Positions 53,249 through 62,545 of a stretch of 64,000 nt of DNA are shown here, in pieces. Origin of the DNA: Pseudomonas fildesensis (lineage in GTDB: Bacteria > Pseudomonadota > Gammaproteobacteria > Pseudomonadales > Pseudomonadaceae); NCBI RefSeq assembly GCF_001050345.1, contig NZ_LFMW01000012.1:515471-579470 (forward strand). The letters run 5' to 3'. Below the pieces are notes generated by a model. That model did no database searches and was not told where the DNA came from. It worked only from the letters and a program-made list of their open reading frames with translations. Every line of letters begins with the position of its first letter. The first letter of the stretch is position 1. The translations under genes were made by a program, and so were the position numbers.

Positions 53249-54505
53249 TCAGTAACTTAATTGAACGCCCAAGCTACCCAGAGCCTTCCAGTACTCAGGA
53301 TAGGTCTTGGCGACGCAATCCGGGTCTTGAATTTTGATACCCGAGACTTTCAGCCCGGCAAGGGCAAAGCACATGGCGATGCGGTGGTCGGCGTGGGTGT
53401 CGATCAGTGCATTGCACGACGTGCCGGCCAACGCAGGGTCGGCGGCTACCAGCAAGTCGTCGCCTTCAATGGTCGCCAGGCCCGGGCGGATTTCATTGAG
53501 GCCGTCATGCAGCGCCTGCACGCGATCACATTCCTTGACCCGCAGGTTGGCCAGCTCGGTGAAACGCACCGGTGTGTTGTTGAACGCGGCCAGCACGGCC
53601 AGAGTCGGAATCGCGTCCTGCATTTGCGAGCCGACGACGATGGCCTGCATGTTCGGGAACTGCGCGATCACCTCTTGGGCCTTGGCGTCCGGCTGGGTGA
53701 AATCCTGCGCGGCCACGCCGATGTCGATGCGGCCACCGGTCAGCACTTCAGCGGCCCACAGGTAAGTGGCGGCGGAAGCGTCCGGTTCGATCAGGTAGTC
53801 GTGGGCGGTGTAGCCGGTCGGCGCCACGCGCCAGGTAGTGTCGTCGACCACCTCGACCTGTGCGCCGAACGCACGCATGCAATCCAGGGTCAGGTCGACG
53901 TAGCCGCGGGCGCCGATGTCCTTGCCGGTCAGGGCCACTTCAATCGCTGCTTCGCCACAGGCGGCGAGCATCAACAGCGCCGACACGTACTGGCTGGACA
54001 AACCGCCATCAATCTCAAAACGCTTGGCCTGGACCTTGCCGACGCCATGCACGGTCACCGGTGGGCAGCCGGTCGGGCTGTCAACCTGGATACCGTTCTG
54101 GCCGAGGGTGGCCAGCAGCGGGCCGATCGGGCGTTTCTGCATGTAGTCGTCGCCGTCGAGCACCACGGTGCCTTGCACGGTGGCCACGGCGGCAGTGAGG
54201 AAGCGCATCGCGGTGCCGGCATTGCCGAGGAACAACGGCTGCGCCGGCAATTGCAGCTTGCCGGAGCCTACGACGACAAACGTAGTGTCGTCCGGCTCAT
54301 CGATGATCACGCCCATCTGGCGCAGGGCCACCGACATGTGGCGGGTGTCATCACTCTTCAATGCACCGCTCAGGCGGCTGGTGCCCTTGGCCAGGGCCGC
54401 GAGCAGCAAGGCGCGGTTGGTAATGGATTTGGAGCCGGGCGGTGCGACCTTGCCGTTCAGGGGGACATTGGGCGGTGTAACGGTCACGGTTTTCTGCGAA
54501 CTCAA
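53249..54505 (-). CDS. aroA: 3-phosphoshikimate 1-carboxyvinyltransferase (EPSP synthase), stand-alone
   Basis: The 418-aa enzyme joins shikimate-3-phosphate and PEP in aromatic amino-acid synthesis. Recognised parts are the PPGSKSITNRALLLAAL start loop, LFLGNAGTAMRFLTAA, DGDDYMQKRPIGPL, SSQYVSALLM and DTHADHRIAM. After GNAGTAMR the usual Pro of class I enzymes is Phe. Pseudomonads normally have aroA fused to tyrA elsewhere, so this may be a second enzyme. No ATG fits the N-terminus; the TTG at 54505 has AGGAG nine bases upstream and is chosen. Confidence 0.9.
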   Translation of the reverse strand: MSSQKTVTVTPPNVPLNGKVAPPGSKSITNRALLLAALAKGTSRLSGALKSDDTRHMSVALRQMGVIIDEPDDTTFVVVGSGKLQLPAQPLFLGNAGTAMRFLTAAVATVQGTVVLDGDDYMQKRPIGPLLATLGQNGIQVDSPTGCPPVTVHGVGKVQAKRFEIDGGLSSQYVSALLMLAACGEAAIEVALTGKDIGARGYVDLTLDCMRAFGAQVEVVDDTTWRVAPTGYTAHDYLIEPDASAATYLWAAEVLTGGRIDIGVAAQDFTQPDAKAQEVIAQFPNMQAIVVGSQMQDAIPTLAVLAAFNNTPVRFTELANLRVKECDRVQALHDGLNEIRPGLATIEGDDLLVAADPALAGTSCNALIDTHADHRIAMCFALAGLKVSGIKIQDPDCVAKTYPEYWKALGSLGVQLSY

Positions 54506-54595
54506 GGTACAAGGCTCCTGATCAAGGCAAGGTGGAACGGAGTGGCCGACGGGCGGACACGAATAATCGGCCAAAGCAGCGGTGCTTGTCGAGGT

Positions 54596-55150
54596 CTAGC
54601 GCAAGGCCAGCCAGTAATCATGCAGCGCCCGCGCGGCCGGTTCGATCTCACTGACCCGCTGTTGATGGGCCTTCACATCCAAATCCGCCGGCAACTCAAA
54701 GTTGTCCTGCTCGGCACACCAGGAGATTTTTTCCAGTTGTGCAGCCTGTTCGCCCGGCAGTTCCGGCCAGTTGCCAATGGCCGCGCCACGGATGTAGCCA
54801 AAGCACCATTCTTCCGCGAGGGTCAGCGCATGGCCTTGATGCTCGGTCTCGTCGAACTGTGCCTTGAAGCCCTGGGCATTACTGGCCAGTTGCGTGGCCA
54901 GGGTGTTCATGTGGCGCACGCACAGGTCGAGAAACTGCTGGGCTTCCTCAGGGCTTTCCCACTCCGGGTTCTGCCCACCCCAGATGGCCGGGAACCACTC
55001 AGTGATATCCACCTGTGCCGGGCTGGACACCAGGGCGGTGAAGTAGCCGTCGAGTTCGGCCAGGTTCAGCACTGAGTGGTCGTCGCCGTATTTCAACAGG
55101 GTTTCATCGATGAAGGCGAAATCGGCGGGGGTGAGGGGTTGGGCTTGCAT
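54596..55150 (-). CDS. UPF0149/YecA family protein
   Basis: The 184-aa protein matches the UPF0149 family by LAELDGYFTALVSSPAQVDITEWFPAIWGG near residues 27-56 and a helical remainder with EEWCFGYIRGA. It lacks the C-terminal SEC-C zinc motif of YecA. Function unknown. Start at 55150 is supported by AAAGGAT at 6 bases; the ATG at 55156 would be only one base from that site. It may be co-transcribed with aroA, 90 bases downstream. Confidence 0.8.
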   Translation of the reverse strand: MQAQPLTPADFAFIDETLLKYGDDHSVLNLAELDGYFTALVSSPAQVDITEWFPAIWGGQNPEWESPEEAQQFLDLCVRHMNTLATQLASNAQGFKAQFDETEHQGHALTLAEEWCFGYIRGAAIGNWPELPGEQAAQLEKISWCAEQDNFELPADLDVKAHQQRVSEIEPAARALHDYWLALR

Positions 55151-55356
55151 GGGCATATCCTTTGAGCGTCGAACGCCGCTGACGGGCGGCTTAAAGCGCG
55201 CAGGATGGCGCTTGGGCGGGATTTTTTCCAGCGTTTTCCCGACGGGGGCACCCACAACATTCCATGACCTTTGCCAGTCCTGTTTTTGGCCGACGCGCCT
55301 TGATACACCCTTGATATAGTTCGGGCCTTATCAGCCGCCAGTCAGGGATCACTGCC

Positions 55357-56169
55357 ATGTCCGAATACCAAGCTTTTGTCGTCGAACTCACCGGCAACGT
55401 TGCCCATGTGCAGATCAATCGCCCGGAAAAGATCAACGCGATGAACGCGGCGTTCTGGACCGAAATCATCGACATTTTCCAGTGGGTGGAAGACACCGAC
55501 GCCGTGCGTGCGGTGGTGCTCAGCGGCGCCGGCAAGCATTTCTCCTCGGGCATCGACCTGATGATGCTGGCCTCGGTCGCCAACGACTTCGGCAAGGACG
55601 TAGGCCGTAACGCGCGCCTGCTGCGCCGCAAGATCCTCGAACTGCAAGCCTCGTTCAACGCCGTCGACAACTGCCGCAAACCGGTGCTGGCGGCGATTCA
55701 GGGTTACTGCATCGGCGGTGCCATTGACCTGATCAGCGCTTGTGACATGCGTTATGCCGCTGAAGACGCGCAGTTCTCGATCAAGGAAATCGACATCGGC
55801 ATGGCCGCCGACGTTGGCACCCTGCAACGCCTGCCGCGCATCATCGGTGACGGCATGCTGCGTGAGCTGGCGTATACCGGTCGCCCGTTCGGCGCCGATG
55901 AAGCGCGCAGCATCGGCCTGGTCAATCGCGTCTATCCCGATCAAGAAAGCCTGCTGGCCGGCGTGCTGGAGATCGCCCATCAAATCGCCGCCAAGTCACC
56001 GATTGCCGTGACCGGCACCAAGGCCATGATCAGCTACATGCGTGACCATACAGTCAATGACGGTCTGGAATACGTTGCCACCTGGAACTCGGCTATGTTG
56101 CAATCCAACGACCTGCGCGTGGCCATCGCGGCCCATATGAGCAAGCAGAAACCCGAATTCGTGGATTGA
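55357..56169 (+). CDS. Crotonase, dienoyl-CoA isomerase-like
   Basis: The 270-aa protein belongs to the enoyl-CoA hydratase/isomerase family. The oxyanion hole is formed by HFSSGIDLMML and GYCIGGAIDLISACD. The acidic pair in the DMRYAA...SIKEIDIGMAADVGTLQRLP segment matches the eukaryotic delta3,5-delta2,4-dienoyl-CoA isomerase (ECH1), where the Glu and Asp shift double bonds, rather than hydratases with two Glu. It would help degrade odd-position unsaturated fatty acids. nudC follows after 5 bases. Confidence 0.85.
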   Translation: MSEYQAFVVELTGNVAHVQINRPEKINAMNAAFWTEIIDIFQWVEDTDAVRAVVLSGAGKHFSSGIDLMMLASVANDFGKDVGRNARLLRRKILELQASFNAVDNCRKPVLAAIQGYCIGGAIDLISACDMRYAAEDAQFSIKEIDIGMAADVGTLQRLPRIIGDGMLRELAYTGRPFGADEARSIGLVNRVYPDQESLLAGVLEIAHQIAAKSPIAVTGTKAMISYMRDHTVNDGLEYVATWNSAMLQSNDLRVAIAAHMSKQKPEFVD

Positions 56170-56174
56170 CTGAC

Positions 56175-57008
56175 ATGACCCCAGGCTGGATTACCACAAC
56201 GCTGCTGGACAACGACGCCCAAGGCGGCTGGGCCGTTGCCCGCAGCCGCGAGGGCTTTTTGCACGACACCAACGGCCCGCTGTTCCCTCGGGAATGGCTC
56301 AAGCGCCAGGACCTGTCGGTATTTGCCGAACACGGCATTGGCCACCTCGACGGCGAACCGGTGTACCTGCTGGAACTGAATTCGGCCAGCGACGTGCCCG
56401 GCTGCAGTTGGCAGGGCCTGCGCGGCTTCATGCTGCAAGGTGATCACACACTGTACAAAGTGCTGGGCTACGCCGCGCAGATCGGCACCTGGGCGCGGGA
56501 ACACCGGTTTTGCGGCAGTTGCGGCCAGGCCATGGTCCAAGTGCCACGGGAGCGGGCGATGTTCTGCCAGGCCTGTGACTTGCGCAGCTACCCACGCATT
56601 TCGCCGAGCATGATTGTGCTGGTGACCCGTGGCGACGAGATTCTGCTGGCGCGTTCGCCACGCTTTGTCACGGGCGTATACAGCACGTTGGCGGGGTTTG
56701 CCGAGCCGGGCGAATCGGCCGAAGACTGCCTGATCCGCGAAGTGCGCGAGGAAGTGCAGGTGGAGGTCAAGAACATCCAGTACATGGGCAGCCAGTGCTG
56801 GCCGTTCCCACACTCGATGATGCTGGGCTTCCATGCCGAGTACGCCGGCGGCGATATCGTGCCCCAGGCCGACGAGATCGAAGACGCACAATGGTTCAAC
56901 ATCCACGACCTGCCGCCGTTGCCGGCGTCGCGTTCGATTGCGCGTTACCTGATCGACCTCTACCTGGCCCGCCGTTTAGGCCACGCTGAACCAGTGCTGC
57001 CAGGCTAG
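56175..57008 (+). CDS. nudC: NAD+ diphosphatase (NADH pyrophosphatase)
   Basis: The 277-aa Nudix enzyme splits NAD(H) to NMN(H) and AMP and, in E. coli, removes NAD caps from RNA. A zinc ribbon (CGSCGQ ... CQACD) lies near residue 113, followed by the Nudix box GFAEPGESAEDCLIREVREE. The NudC-specific motif SQPWPFPxS reads SQCWPFPHS, with Cys for the first Pro. The ATG at 56175 is used; a TTG at 56166 overlapping the crotonase stop is possible. Its 3' end overlaps the convergent next gene by 33 bases. Confidence 0.9.
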   Translation: MTPGWITTTLLDNDAQGGWAVARSREGFLHDTNGPLFPREWLKRQDLSVFAEHGIGHLDGEPVYLLELNSASDVPGCSWQGLRGFMLQGDHTLYKVLGYAAQIGTWAREHRFCGSCGQAMVQVPRERAMFCQACDLRSYPRISPSMIVLVTRGDEILLARSPRFVTGVYSTLAGFAEPGESAEDCLIREVREEVQVEVKNIQYMGSQCWPFPHSMMLGFHAEYAGGDIVPQADEIEDAQWFNIHDLPPLPASRSIARYLIDLYLARRLGHAEPVLPG

Positions 57009-57755
57009 GCGCACCGTCAGGCCGAGGACCACGGTGATAAACACCGGACGAATGAATTTGGCGCCGCCGCTGATCGCGCTGCGTGCGCCGAAGAACGCGC
57101 CACCCATCACCGAAAAGCCCATGGCCAGGCCGACGATCCAGTCCACCGAACCGTTAAAGATAAACACCGACAGCGCCGCCGCGTTGCTGACGAAGTTCAT
57201 GCTGCGCGCCACGCCGCTGGCTTTTACCAGGTCGATGGGGTGCAGCAGCATCGTGCTGACGGTCCAGAACGCACCGGTCCCAGGCCCGGCTACGCCGTCG
57301 TAGAAGCCCAGGCCGAAGCCTTGGGTGCTTTGCCATTTCTTCTTGATCGGCGCGTCGGCATCCAGCGGTGCCTTGGGCGTGCCGCCAAACAACAGGTACA
57401 GGCCGCAACCGAAGACGATCACCGGGAGCATCTTGTTCAGGGTTTCGGCGGGCAGGTAATGGGCGACGACGGCACCGGCGAGGGCACCGATCAGGGTGCC
57501 GACGATGGCGTGCACCCATTGGCGCGGGTGGAACAGTTTGCGGCGGTAGAAGGTGAAACTGGCGGTGGCGGAACCAAACGTGGAGCTGAGTTTGTTGGTA
57601 CCCAGCACCATGTGCGGCGGCATACCCGCGGTGAGCAGGGCGGGGGTGGTCAGGAGCCCGCCGCCGCCGGCGATGGCGTCGATGAAACCGGCGATGAAGG
57701 CTACGACGGCCAGGATGGCGAGGGTAGTGAGGTCTACGCTGAGTTCGAAGGGCAT
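56976..57755 (-). CDS. TauE/SafE (TSUP) family membrane protein
   Basis: The 259-aa protein has eight predicted helices and the two TSUP half-motifs, AFIAGFIDAIAGGGGLLTTPAL near the start and GFYDGVAGPGTGAFW in the second half. The family exports or imports sulfite, sulfoacetate or related organosulfur compounds; the substrate here is unknown. It is convergent and overlaps nudC by 33 bases. Confidence 0.87.
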   Translation of the reverse strand: MPFELSVDLTTLAILAVVAFIAGFIDAIAGGGGLLTTPALLTAGMPPHMVLGTNKLSSTFGSATASFTFYRRKLFHPRQWVHAIVGTLIGALAGAVVAHYLPAETLNKMLPVIVFGCGLYLLFGGTPKAPLDADAPIKKKWQSTQGFGLGFYDGVAGPGTGAFWTVSTMLLHPIDLVKASGVARSMNFVSNAAALSVFIFNGSVDWIVGLAMGFSVMGGAFFGARSAISGGAKFIRPVFITVVLGLTVRLAWQHWFSVA

Positions 57756-57834
57756 GGGCGGGGCTTATTATTGGCAGGGCGCAGAAGGGACAGCGCCAAA
57801 GGCCGGTATCTTACCTGTTTGAAGTATGGAGATC

Positions 57835-57865
57835 CAAATGTGGGAGCAAGCCCCTCCCACATTTG
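57835..57865. repeat. Short REP hairpin, family B
   Basis: CAAATGTGGGA and TCCCACATTTG form an 11-bp stem with GCAAGCCCC between. It is a collapsed version of the longer elements at 29185 and 30732, in the gap upstream of the TauE/SafE gene and downstream of pcs. Confidence 0.85.
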
Positions 57866-57882
57866 AGACCGTACCCGCTTGA

Positions 57883-58599
57883 TTACCGGTGGGTTTCGAT
57901 CCACTCCAGCGCCGTCCGCCAAACACAAATCCCGAGGAAGTAGGCCGACATCACCGACCACAACCCAAACGTCCACGGGTTGGTATTCGGATAATCCACC
58001 ACCATCAAAAAGCTGCACAACAACCAGATCGTGGTCACCGCAATATTGATCGGCATAAACCGCTTCACCCGAAACGGATGCAGAAATTTCATCGGCGTCA
58101 CGGTCAGCAGCGCCAGCCCGATCACCGTCAACAATGTCACCCACGCCGCCGGCTGGATGATATAGACGCACAGGGCAACCACGTTCCAGGCCGCCGGGAA
58201 GCCGACAAAGTAGTTGTCCTTGCTCTTCATGTTGACGTTGCAGAAGCAAAACAGCGACGACACCAGGATCACCGACACCGTAAACAGGTGGGTGAACTCG
58301 GGCAGGTCGATATAGCGATAGATAAACAGCGCCGGAATAAACACATAGGTGAGGTAATCAATCACCAAGTCCAGCACCGAACCGTCAAAGCTTGGCAATA
58401 CCGTGCTGACATTCACCCGTCGCGCCAATGAGCCATCGACACCATCGACCACCAGCGCCAGGCCCAGCCATAGCAGGCAGGCCTTGGGTGAGTTTTCCAG
58501 CAGTGCCAGGGTGGCCAGGAAGGCCAATACCACACCGGTGGCGGTAAAGCCGTGGGCGCCCCAGGCTTTTAATCTGGCTACATGCAGGGTCGATATCAC
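57883..58599 (-). CDS. pcs: Phosphatidylcholine synthase
   Basis: The 238-aa inner-membrane enzyme condenses choline with CDP-diacylglycerol to phosphatidylcholine in one step. It has eight hydrophobic segments and the CDP-alcohol motif DGVDGSLARRVNVSTVLPSFDGSVLDLVID, including the DGxDGxxAR and GxxxDxxxD parts. The length matches Pcs of Agrobacterium and Pseudomonas. A perfect hairpin lies 33 bases upstream of its start. Confidence 0.92.
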   Translation of the reverse strand: MISTLHVARLKAWGAHGFTATGVVLAFLATLALLENSPKACLLWLGLALVVDGVDGSLARRVNVSTVLPSFDGSVLDLVIDYLTYVFIPALFIYRYIDLPEFTHLFTVSVILVSSLFCFCNVNMKSKDNYFVGFPAAWNVVALCVYIIQPAAWVTLLTVIGLALLTVTPMKFLHPFRVKRFMPINIAVTTIWLLCSFLMVVDYPNTNPWTFGLWSVMSAYFLGICVWRTALEWIETHR

Positions 58600-58631
58600 G
58601 GGCTGTTCTCCAAAGGGTGGAACGGGGCAGC

Positions 58632-58650
58632 CGACGGCGTTACGCCGTCG
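58632..58650. other. Perfect 8-bp hairpin upstream of pcs
   Basis: CGACGGCG and CGCCGTCG are separated by TTA. There is no T-run, and the position is the probable 5' leader of pcs. Confidence 0.5.
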
Positions 58651-58748
58651 AGTCTGGCCAGGGGATGCAGGTATCGACCGGGAAGGGGGGGATAAGGTTC
58701 ACCACCCCGGTGTATTGATTAGCGTAGCAAGCGTAGGCCGTTTCGGCA

Positions 58749-59663
58749 TCAGCCTTGGCGGAACACCAGTGCTTTAAGGCCACTTTGTGCGTCGATATCC
58801 GGAAATTCCGGCGGGTTTTCCAGGCGTTCCACGAAGCGCAGGCCCGGAGCTTCGCGGGTAACGCCGTCGATCAGGAAGTCTTCGCCAAAGGCCGGATCAT
58901 TCATGCACGCCAGCACGCTGCCCTGTGCGGTGAGCAAATCCGGCAGGCGGCGCAGTACGCGCTGGTAGTCCTTGGTCAGCAGGAAACTGCCTTTCTGGAA
59001 AGACGGCGGATCGATAATCACCAAGTCATAGGGGCCATAACTGCTGACCTTGGCCCAGGATTTGAACAGGTCGTGACCGAGGAAGGTCACTTTGCCCAGG
59101 TCGTGGCCATTCAGGCGATGGTTGTCGCGGCCACGGCTCAGTGCGCCGCGGGCCATGTCCAGGTTCACCACGTGCTCGGCGCCGCCTTCAATGGCGGCCA
59201 CAGAAAAACCGCAGGTGTAGGCAAACAGGTTGAGTACGCGCAGGTCTTTGGCCTGTTCGCGCACCCAGTTGCGTCCGTAGCGCATGTCCAGAAATAGCCC
59301 GCTGTTCTGTTTTTTACCCAGGTCGATCAGGTAACGCAGGCCGCCTTCGGTAATGGTCAGCTCGTCGACGGCCTCACCGACCAGCCATTCGGTGGTGCTT
59401 TGCGGCAGATAGCGGTGTTGCAGCGCGACGGTATACGCCCCCAACTGCGCCTGCAGTAGCTGTTTCAAGGCTTGCAGTTGCGCCGCATCCGGTTCCTTGA
59501 ACAGCGAGACCAGTACCACGCCCTGCAGCCAGTCCACGGTCAGTTGCTCCAGGCCCGGCCAGCAGCGGCCACGGCCGTGGAACAGGCGCCGGGTTTCAGC
59601 GGGCGGGCTGGCCAGGGCGGTGAGCAGGTGGGCGTGCAGGGTGGCGAGTACGTCTGGGGTCAT
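58749..59663 (-). CDS. SAM-dependent methyltransferase, RlmI/RlmK-like
   Basis: The 304-aa protein has the class I methyltransferase core of the rRNA m5C/m7G type: FLDMRYGRNWV before motif I, LNLFAYTCGFSVAA as motif I, and IIDPPSFQKG as motif IV. It lacks an N-terminal PUA domain. By family a 23S rRNA methyltransferase is likely, but the target base is not known. Confidence 0.82.
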   Translation of the reverse strand: MTPDVLATLHAHLLTALASPPAETRRLFHGRGRCWPGLEQLTVDWLQGVVLVSLFKEPDAAQLQALKQLLQAQLGAYTVALQHRYLPQSTTEWLVGEAVDELTITEGGLRYLIDLGKKQNSGLFLDMRYGRNWVREQAKDLRVLNLFAYTCGFSVAAIEGGAEHVVNLDMARGALSRGRDNHRLNGHDLGKVTFLGHDLFKSWAKVSSYGPYDLVIIDPPSFQKGSFLLTKDYQRVLRRLPDLLTAQGSVLACMNDPAFGEDFLIDGVTREAPGLRFVERLENPPEFPDIDAQSGLKALVFRQG

Positions 59664-59853
59664 CGTTAAACGTCAGTCGTTGAGCGGGCGGCATTTTAAA
59701 CACAATTGCCACGTTTCGGGGTGCTGGAGCACAACGTGCTGGGAATCGTCTGATTGGCAGCGATTCATGCTCAAAATACGCTGTGGCGCGCCTCACAAGA
59801 GGCAAAAAATCCTCAGTCACCGACATAAACTGAAAAAAAGCCCGGAGGTGCCC

Positions 59854-62532
59854 ATGAACGGTTTCGCGAGTGCAGTGAATCACACAGCAATGGATCAGGA
59901 AGAGCTGAACGAGTGGCGCGATGCCCTGGCCTCGTTGGTGGCCAATGCCGGCCCCGAGCGCGCACGCCAGATTCTCGACCTGTTGGCCCGCGAAGGCAGC
60001 GCCCCGCACATCGACTGGAAGCCGCGCCACGGCACGCCCTATATCAACAGTATCAGCGTCGAGCAGCAGCCGGCGTTTCCCGGCGACCTCGCTACCGAAG
60101 AGCGTCTGGCCTCGCTGGTGCGCTGGAATGCCCTGGCCATGGTGGTACGCGCGAACCAGGCCTATGGCGAACTCGGTGGCCATATCGCCAGCTACGCGAG
60201 TGCGGCGGATTTGTTCGAAGTCGGCTTCAACCATTTTTTCCGCGCCCGCCACGAGAGCTTTGGCGGCGATCTGGTGTTCTACCAACCCCATTCCGCGCCG
60301 GGTATCTACGCGCGCGCCTTCCTTGAAGGCCGTCTGAACGAAAGCGACCTGGCCCATTATCGCCAGGAAATCGGCGGGGCTAAAGCGGGTGCACGCGGGC
60401 TGTCCAGTTATCCCCATCCCTGGTTGATGCCGGACTTCTGGCAGTTCCCCACCGGTTCCATGGGCATCGGCCCCATCAGCTCGATTTTCCAGGCGCGCTT
60501 CATGCGCTATCTGCAGCATCGCGGCTTGCAGGACACCACCGACCGCCACGTCTGGGGAGTGTTCGGCGACGGCGAAATGGACGAGCCGGAAAGCATGTCG
60601 GCCCTGACCCTGGCCGCTCGCGAAGGCCTGGACAACCTGACCTGGGTGGTCAACTGCAACCTGCAACGCCTCGACGGCCCGGTGCGCGGCAACGGTCGAA
60701 TCATTGACGAACTGGAGGCATTGTTCGGCGGTGCCGGCTGGAACGTGATCAAGCTGGTATGGGGCTCGGACTGGGACGCCTTGCTGGCCAAGGACGCCGA
60801 CGGCGCGTTGGTCGAGACGCTGTCACACACCGTGGACGGGCAATTCCAGACCTTTGCCGCCAAGGACGGCGCGTATAACCGCGAACATTTCTTCGGCCAG
60901 AGCAAGTCGCTGGCCAAGTTGGTCGAGGGCATAAGCGACGAACAGATCGACCGCCTCAAACGCGGGGGCCACGACATGGTCAAGATCCACGCGGCCTACC
61001 ACGCCGCGCGCCGGGTCAAGGGCAAGCCCACGGTGATCCTGGCCCAGACCAAAAAAGGCTTCGGCATGGGCGAAGCGGGGCAGGGCAAGATGACCACCCA
61101 CCAGCAGAAGAAGCTCGATCGCGACGCGCTGATCGCCTTCCGCAATCGCTTCCAGTTGCCGCTGTCGGATGAACAGACCGAGTCCCTGAGTTTTTTCAAA
61201 CCGGCCGATGACAGCGTCGAACTGCGCTACCTGCATCAACGTCGCCACGCCCTGGGCGGTTACGTGCCCAGCCGCAGCCAGCTTGCAGCATCGGTCAACG
61301 TGCCGCCTATTGCCGGTTACGCCGCTTTCGCCACGGCAGCCGAGGGCAAGGAGATGTCCACCACCATGGCCTTCGTGCGCATGCTCACCAACTTGCTCAA
61401 GGACAAATCCCTCGGGCCGCGCATCGTCCCTATCGTCGCTGACGAGGCGCGCACCTTCGGCATGGCCAACCTGTTCAAGCAGATCGGCATCTATTCCAGC
61501 GTCGGCCAGCGCTACGAGCCGGAAGACATCGGCTCGATCCTCAGCTACCGCGAAGCCACCGACGGGCAAATCCTCGAAGAAGGCATCAGCGAGGCCAGCG
61601 CCATCAGTTCCTGGGTCGCTGCGGCCACCAGCTACTCGGTGCATGGCCTGCGCATGTTGCCGTTCTACATCTATTACTCGATGTTCGGCTTCCAGCGCGT
61701 AGGCGACTTGATCTGGGCGGCTGCCGACCAGCGCGCCCGTGGTTTCCTGCTGGGTGCCACCGCCGGCCGCACCACCCTGGGCGGCGAAGGGTTGCAGCAT
61801 CAGGATGGCAGTAGCCATCTCGCCGCCGCCACGGTGCCCAACTGCCGCGCCTACGACCCGGCATTTGCTGGCGAATTTGCGGTGATCCTCGACCACGGCA
61901 TGCGCCAGATGCTGGAGCACGATGTGGACGAGTTCTACTACGTAACCCTGATGAACGAAAACTACCCGCAGCCGACACTGCCCGAGGGGGTGGAAGCGTC
62001 GATCATCAAGGGTATGTATCGCCTGGGCGGAGCGCCCGACGCGAAGGTGCGCTTGCTCGGTTCAGGCACCCTGGTGCGTGAGGCACAGGCGGCGGTGAAA
62101 TTGCTGGCCGACGACTGGCAGGTGGCGAGCGAGGTGTTCAGCGTCACCAGCTTCAGCGAACTGGCACGGGATGCGCGGGAGGTGGAACGGTGGAATCGGT
62201 TGCATCCGCAGGAAGTTGCACGGACCAGTCACTTGACCGGTTGCCTGCCTAAGGGCGCACCGGTGATCGCCGTGTCTGACTATGTGCGGGCAGTGCCGCA
62301 GATGATCGCTTCCTACCTGGATTCCCGCTACACCGTGCTCGGCACCGATGGTTTCGGGCGAAGTGATACACGGGCTGCGCTGCGGGATTTCTTTGAAGTG
62401 GACCGCCATCACATTGTGTTGGCTGCGCTGACGGCGTTGGTGGAGCAGGGGAGTCTGGAACCGCAGGTGTGCCAGCAGGCGATTGAGCGGTATGGCGTGC
62501 AGCCGGAGCGCGCCGCTTCCTGGAATGCCTGA
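59854..62532 (+). CDS. AceE-like homodimeric 2-oxoacid dehydrogenase E1 (orphan)
   Basis: The 892-aa protein resembles pyruvate dehydrogenase E1 (AceE): the TPP motif starts at VFGDGEMDEPES and closes with NCNLQRLDGPVRGN, and DFWQFPTGSMGIGPI precedes it. It needs an E2/E3, but no aceF or lpd is near, and Pseudomonas usually carries a separate aceEF pair. A relative, MdeB of P. putida, uses 2-oxobutyrate; either activity is possible. CGGAGGTG lies 6 bases before the ATG at 59854; the frame is open upstream only as antisense to the previous gene. Confidence 0.8.
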   Translation: MNGFASAVNHTAMDQEELNEWRDALASLVANAGPERARQILDLLAREGSAPHIDWKPRHGTPYINSISVEQQPAFPGDLATEERLASLVRWNALAMVVRANQAYGELGGHIASYASAADLFEVGFNHFFRARHESFGGDLVFYQPHSAPGIYARAFLEGRLNESDLAHYRQEIGGAKAGARGLSSYPHPWLMPDFWQFPTGSMGIGPISSIFQARFMRYLQHRGLQDTTDRHVWGVFGDGEMDEPESMSALTLAAREGLDNLTWVVNCNLQRLDGPVRGNGRIIDELEALFGGAGWNVIKLVWGSDWDALLAKDADGALVETLSHTVDGQFQTFAAKDGAYNREHFFGQSKSLAKLVEGISDEQIDRLKRGGHDMVKIHAAYHAARRVKGKPTVILAQTKKGFGMGEAGQGKMTTHQQKKLDRDALIAFRNRFQLPLSDEQTESLSFFKPADDSVELRYLHQRRHALGGYVPSRSQLAASVNVPPIAGYAAFATAAEGKEMSTTMAFVRMLTNLLKDKSLGPRIVPIVADEARTFGMANLFKQIGIYSSVGQRYEPEDIGSILSYREATDGQILEEGISEASAISSWVAAATSYSVHGLRMLPFYIYYSMFGFQRVGDLIWAAADQRARGFLLGATAGRTTLGGEGLQHQDGSSHLAAATVPNCRAYDPAFAGEFAVILDHGMRQMLEHDVDEFYYVTLMNENYPQPTLPEGVEASIIKGMYRLGGAPDAKVRLLGSGTLVREAQAAVKLLADDWQVASEVFSVTSFSELARDAREVERWNRLHPQEVARTSHLTGCLPKGAPVIAVSDYVRAVPQMIASYLDSRYTVLGTDGFGRSDTRAALRDFFEVDRHHIVLAALTALVEQGSLEPQVCQQAIERYGVQPERAASWNA

Positions 62533-62545
62533 CCGGCATATATCC

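Noticed and set aside
59497..59853. N-terminal extension of the aceE-like frame
   Set aside because: It overlaps the methyltransferase gene antisense; the ATG at 59854 has CGGAGGTG and matches the family length.
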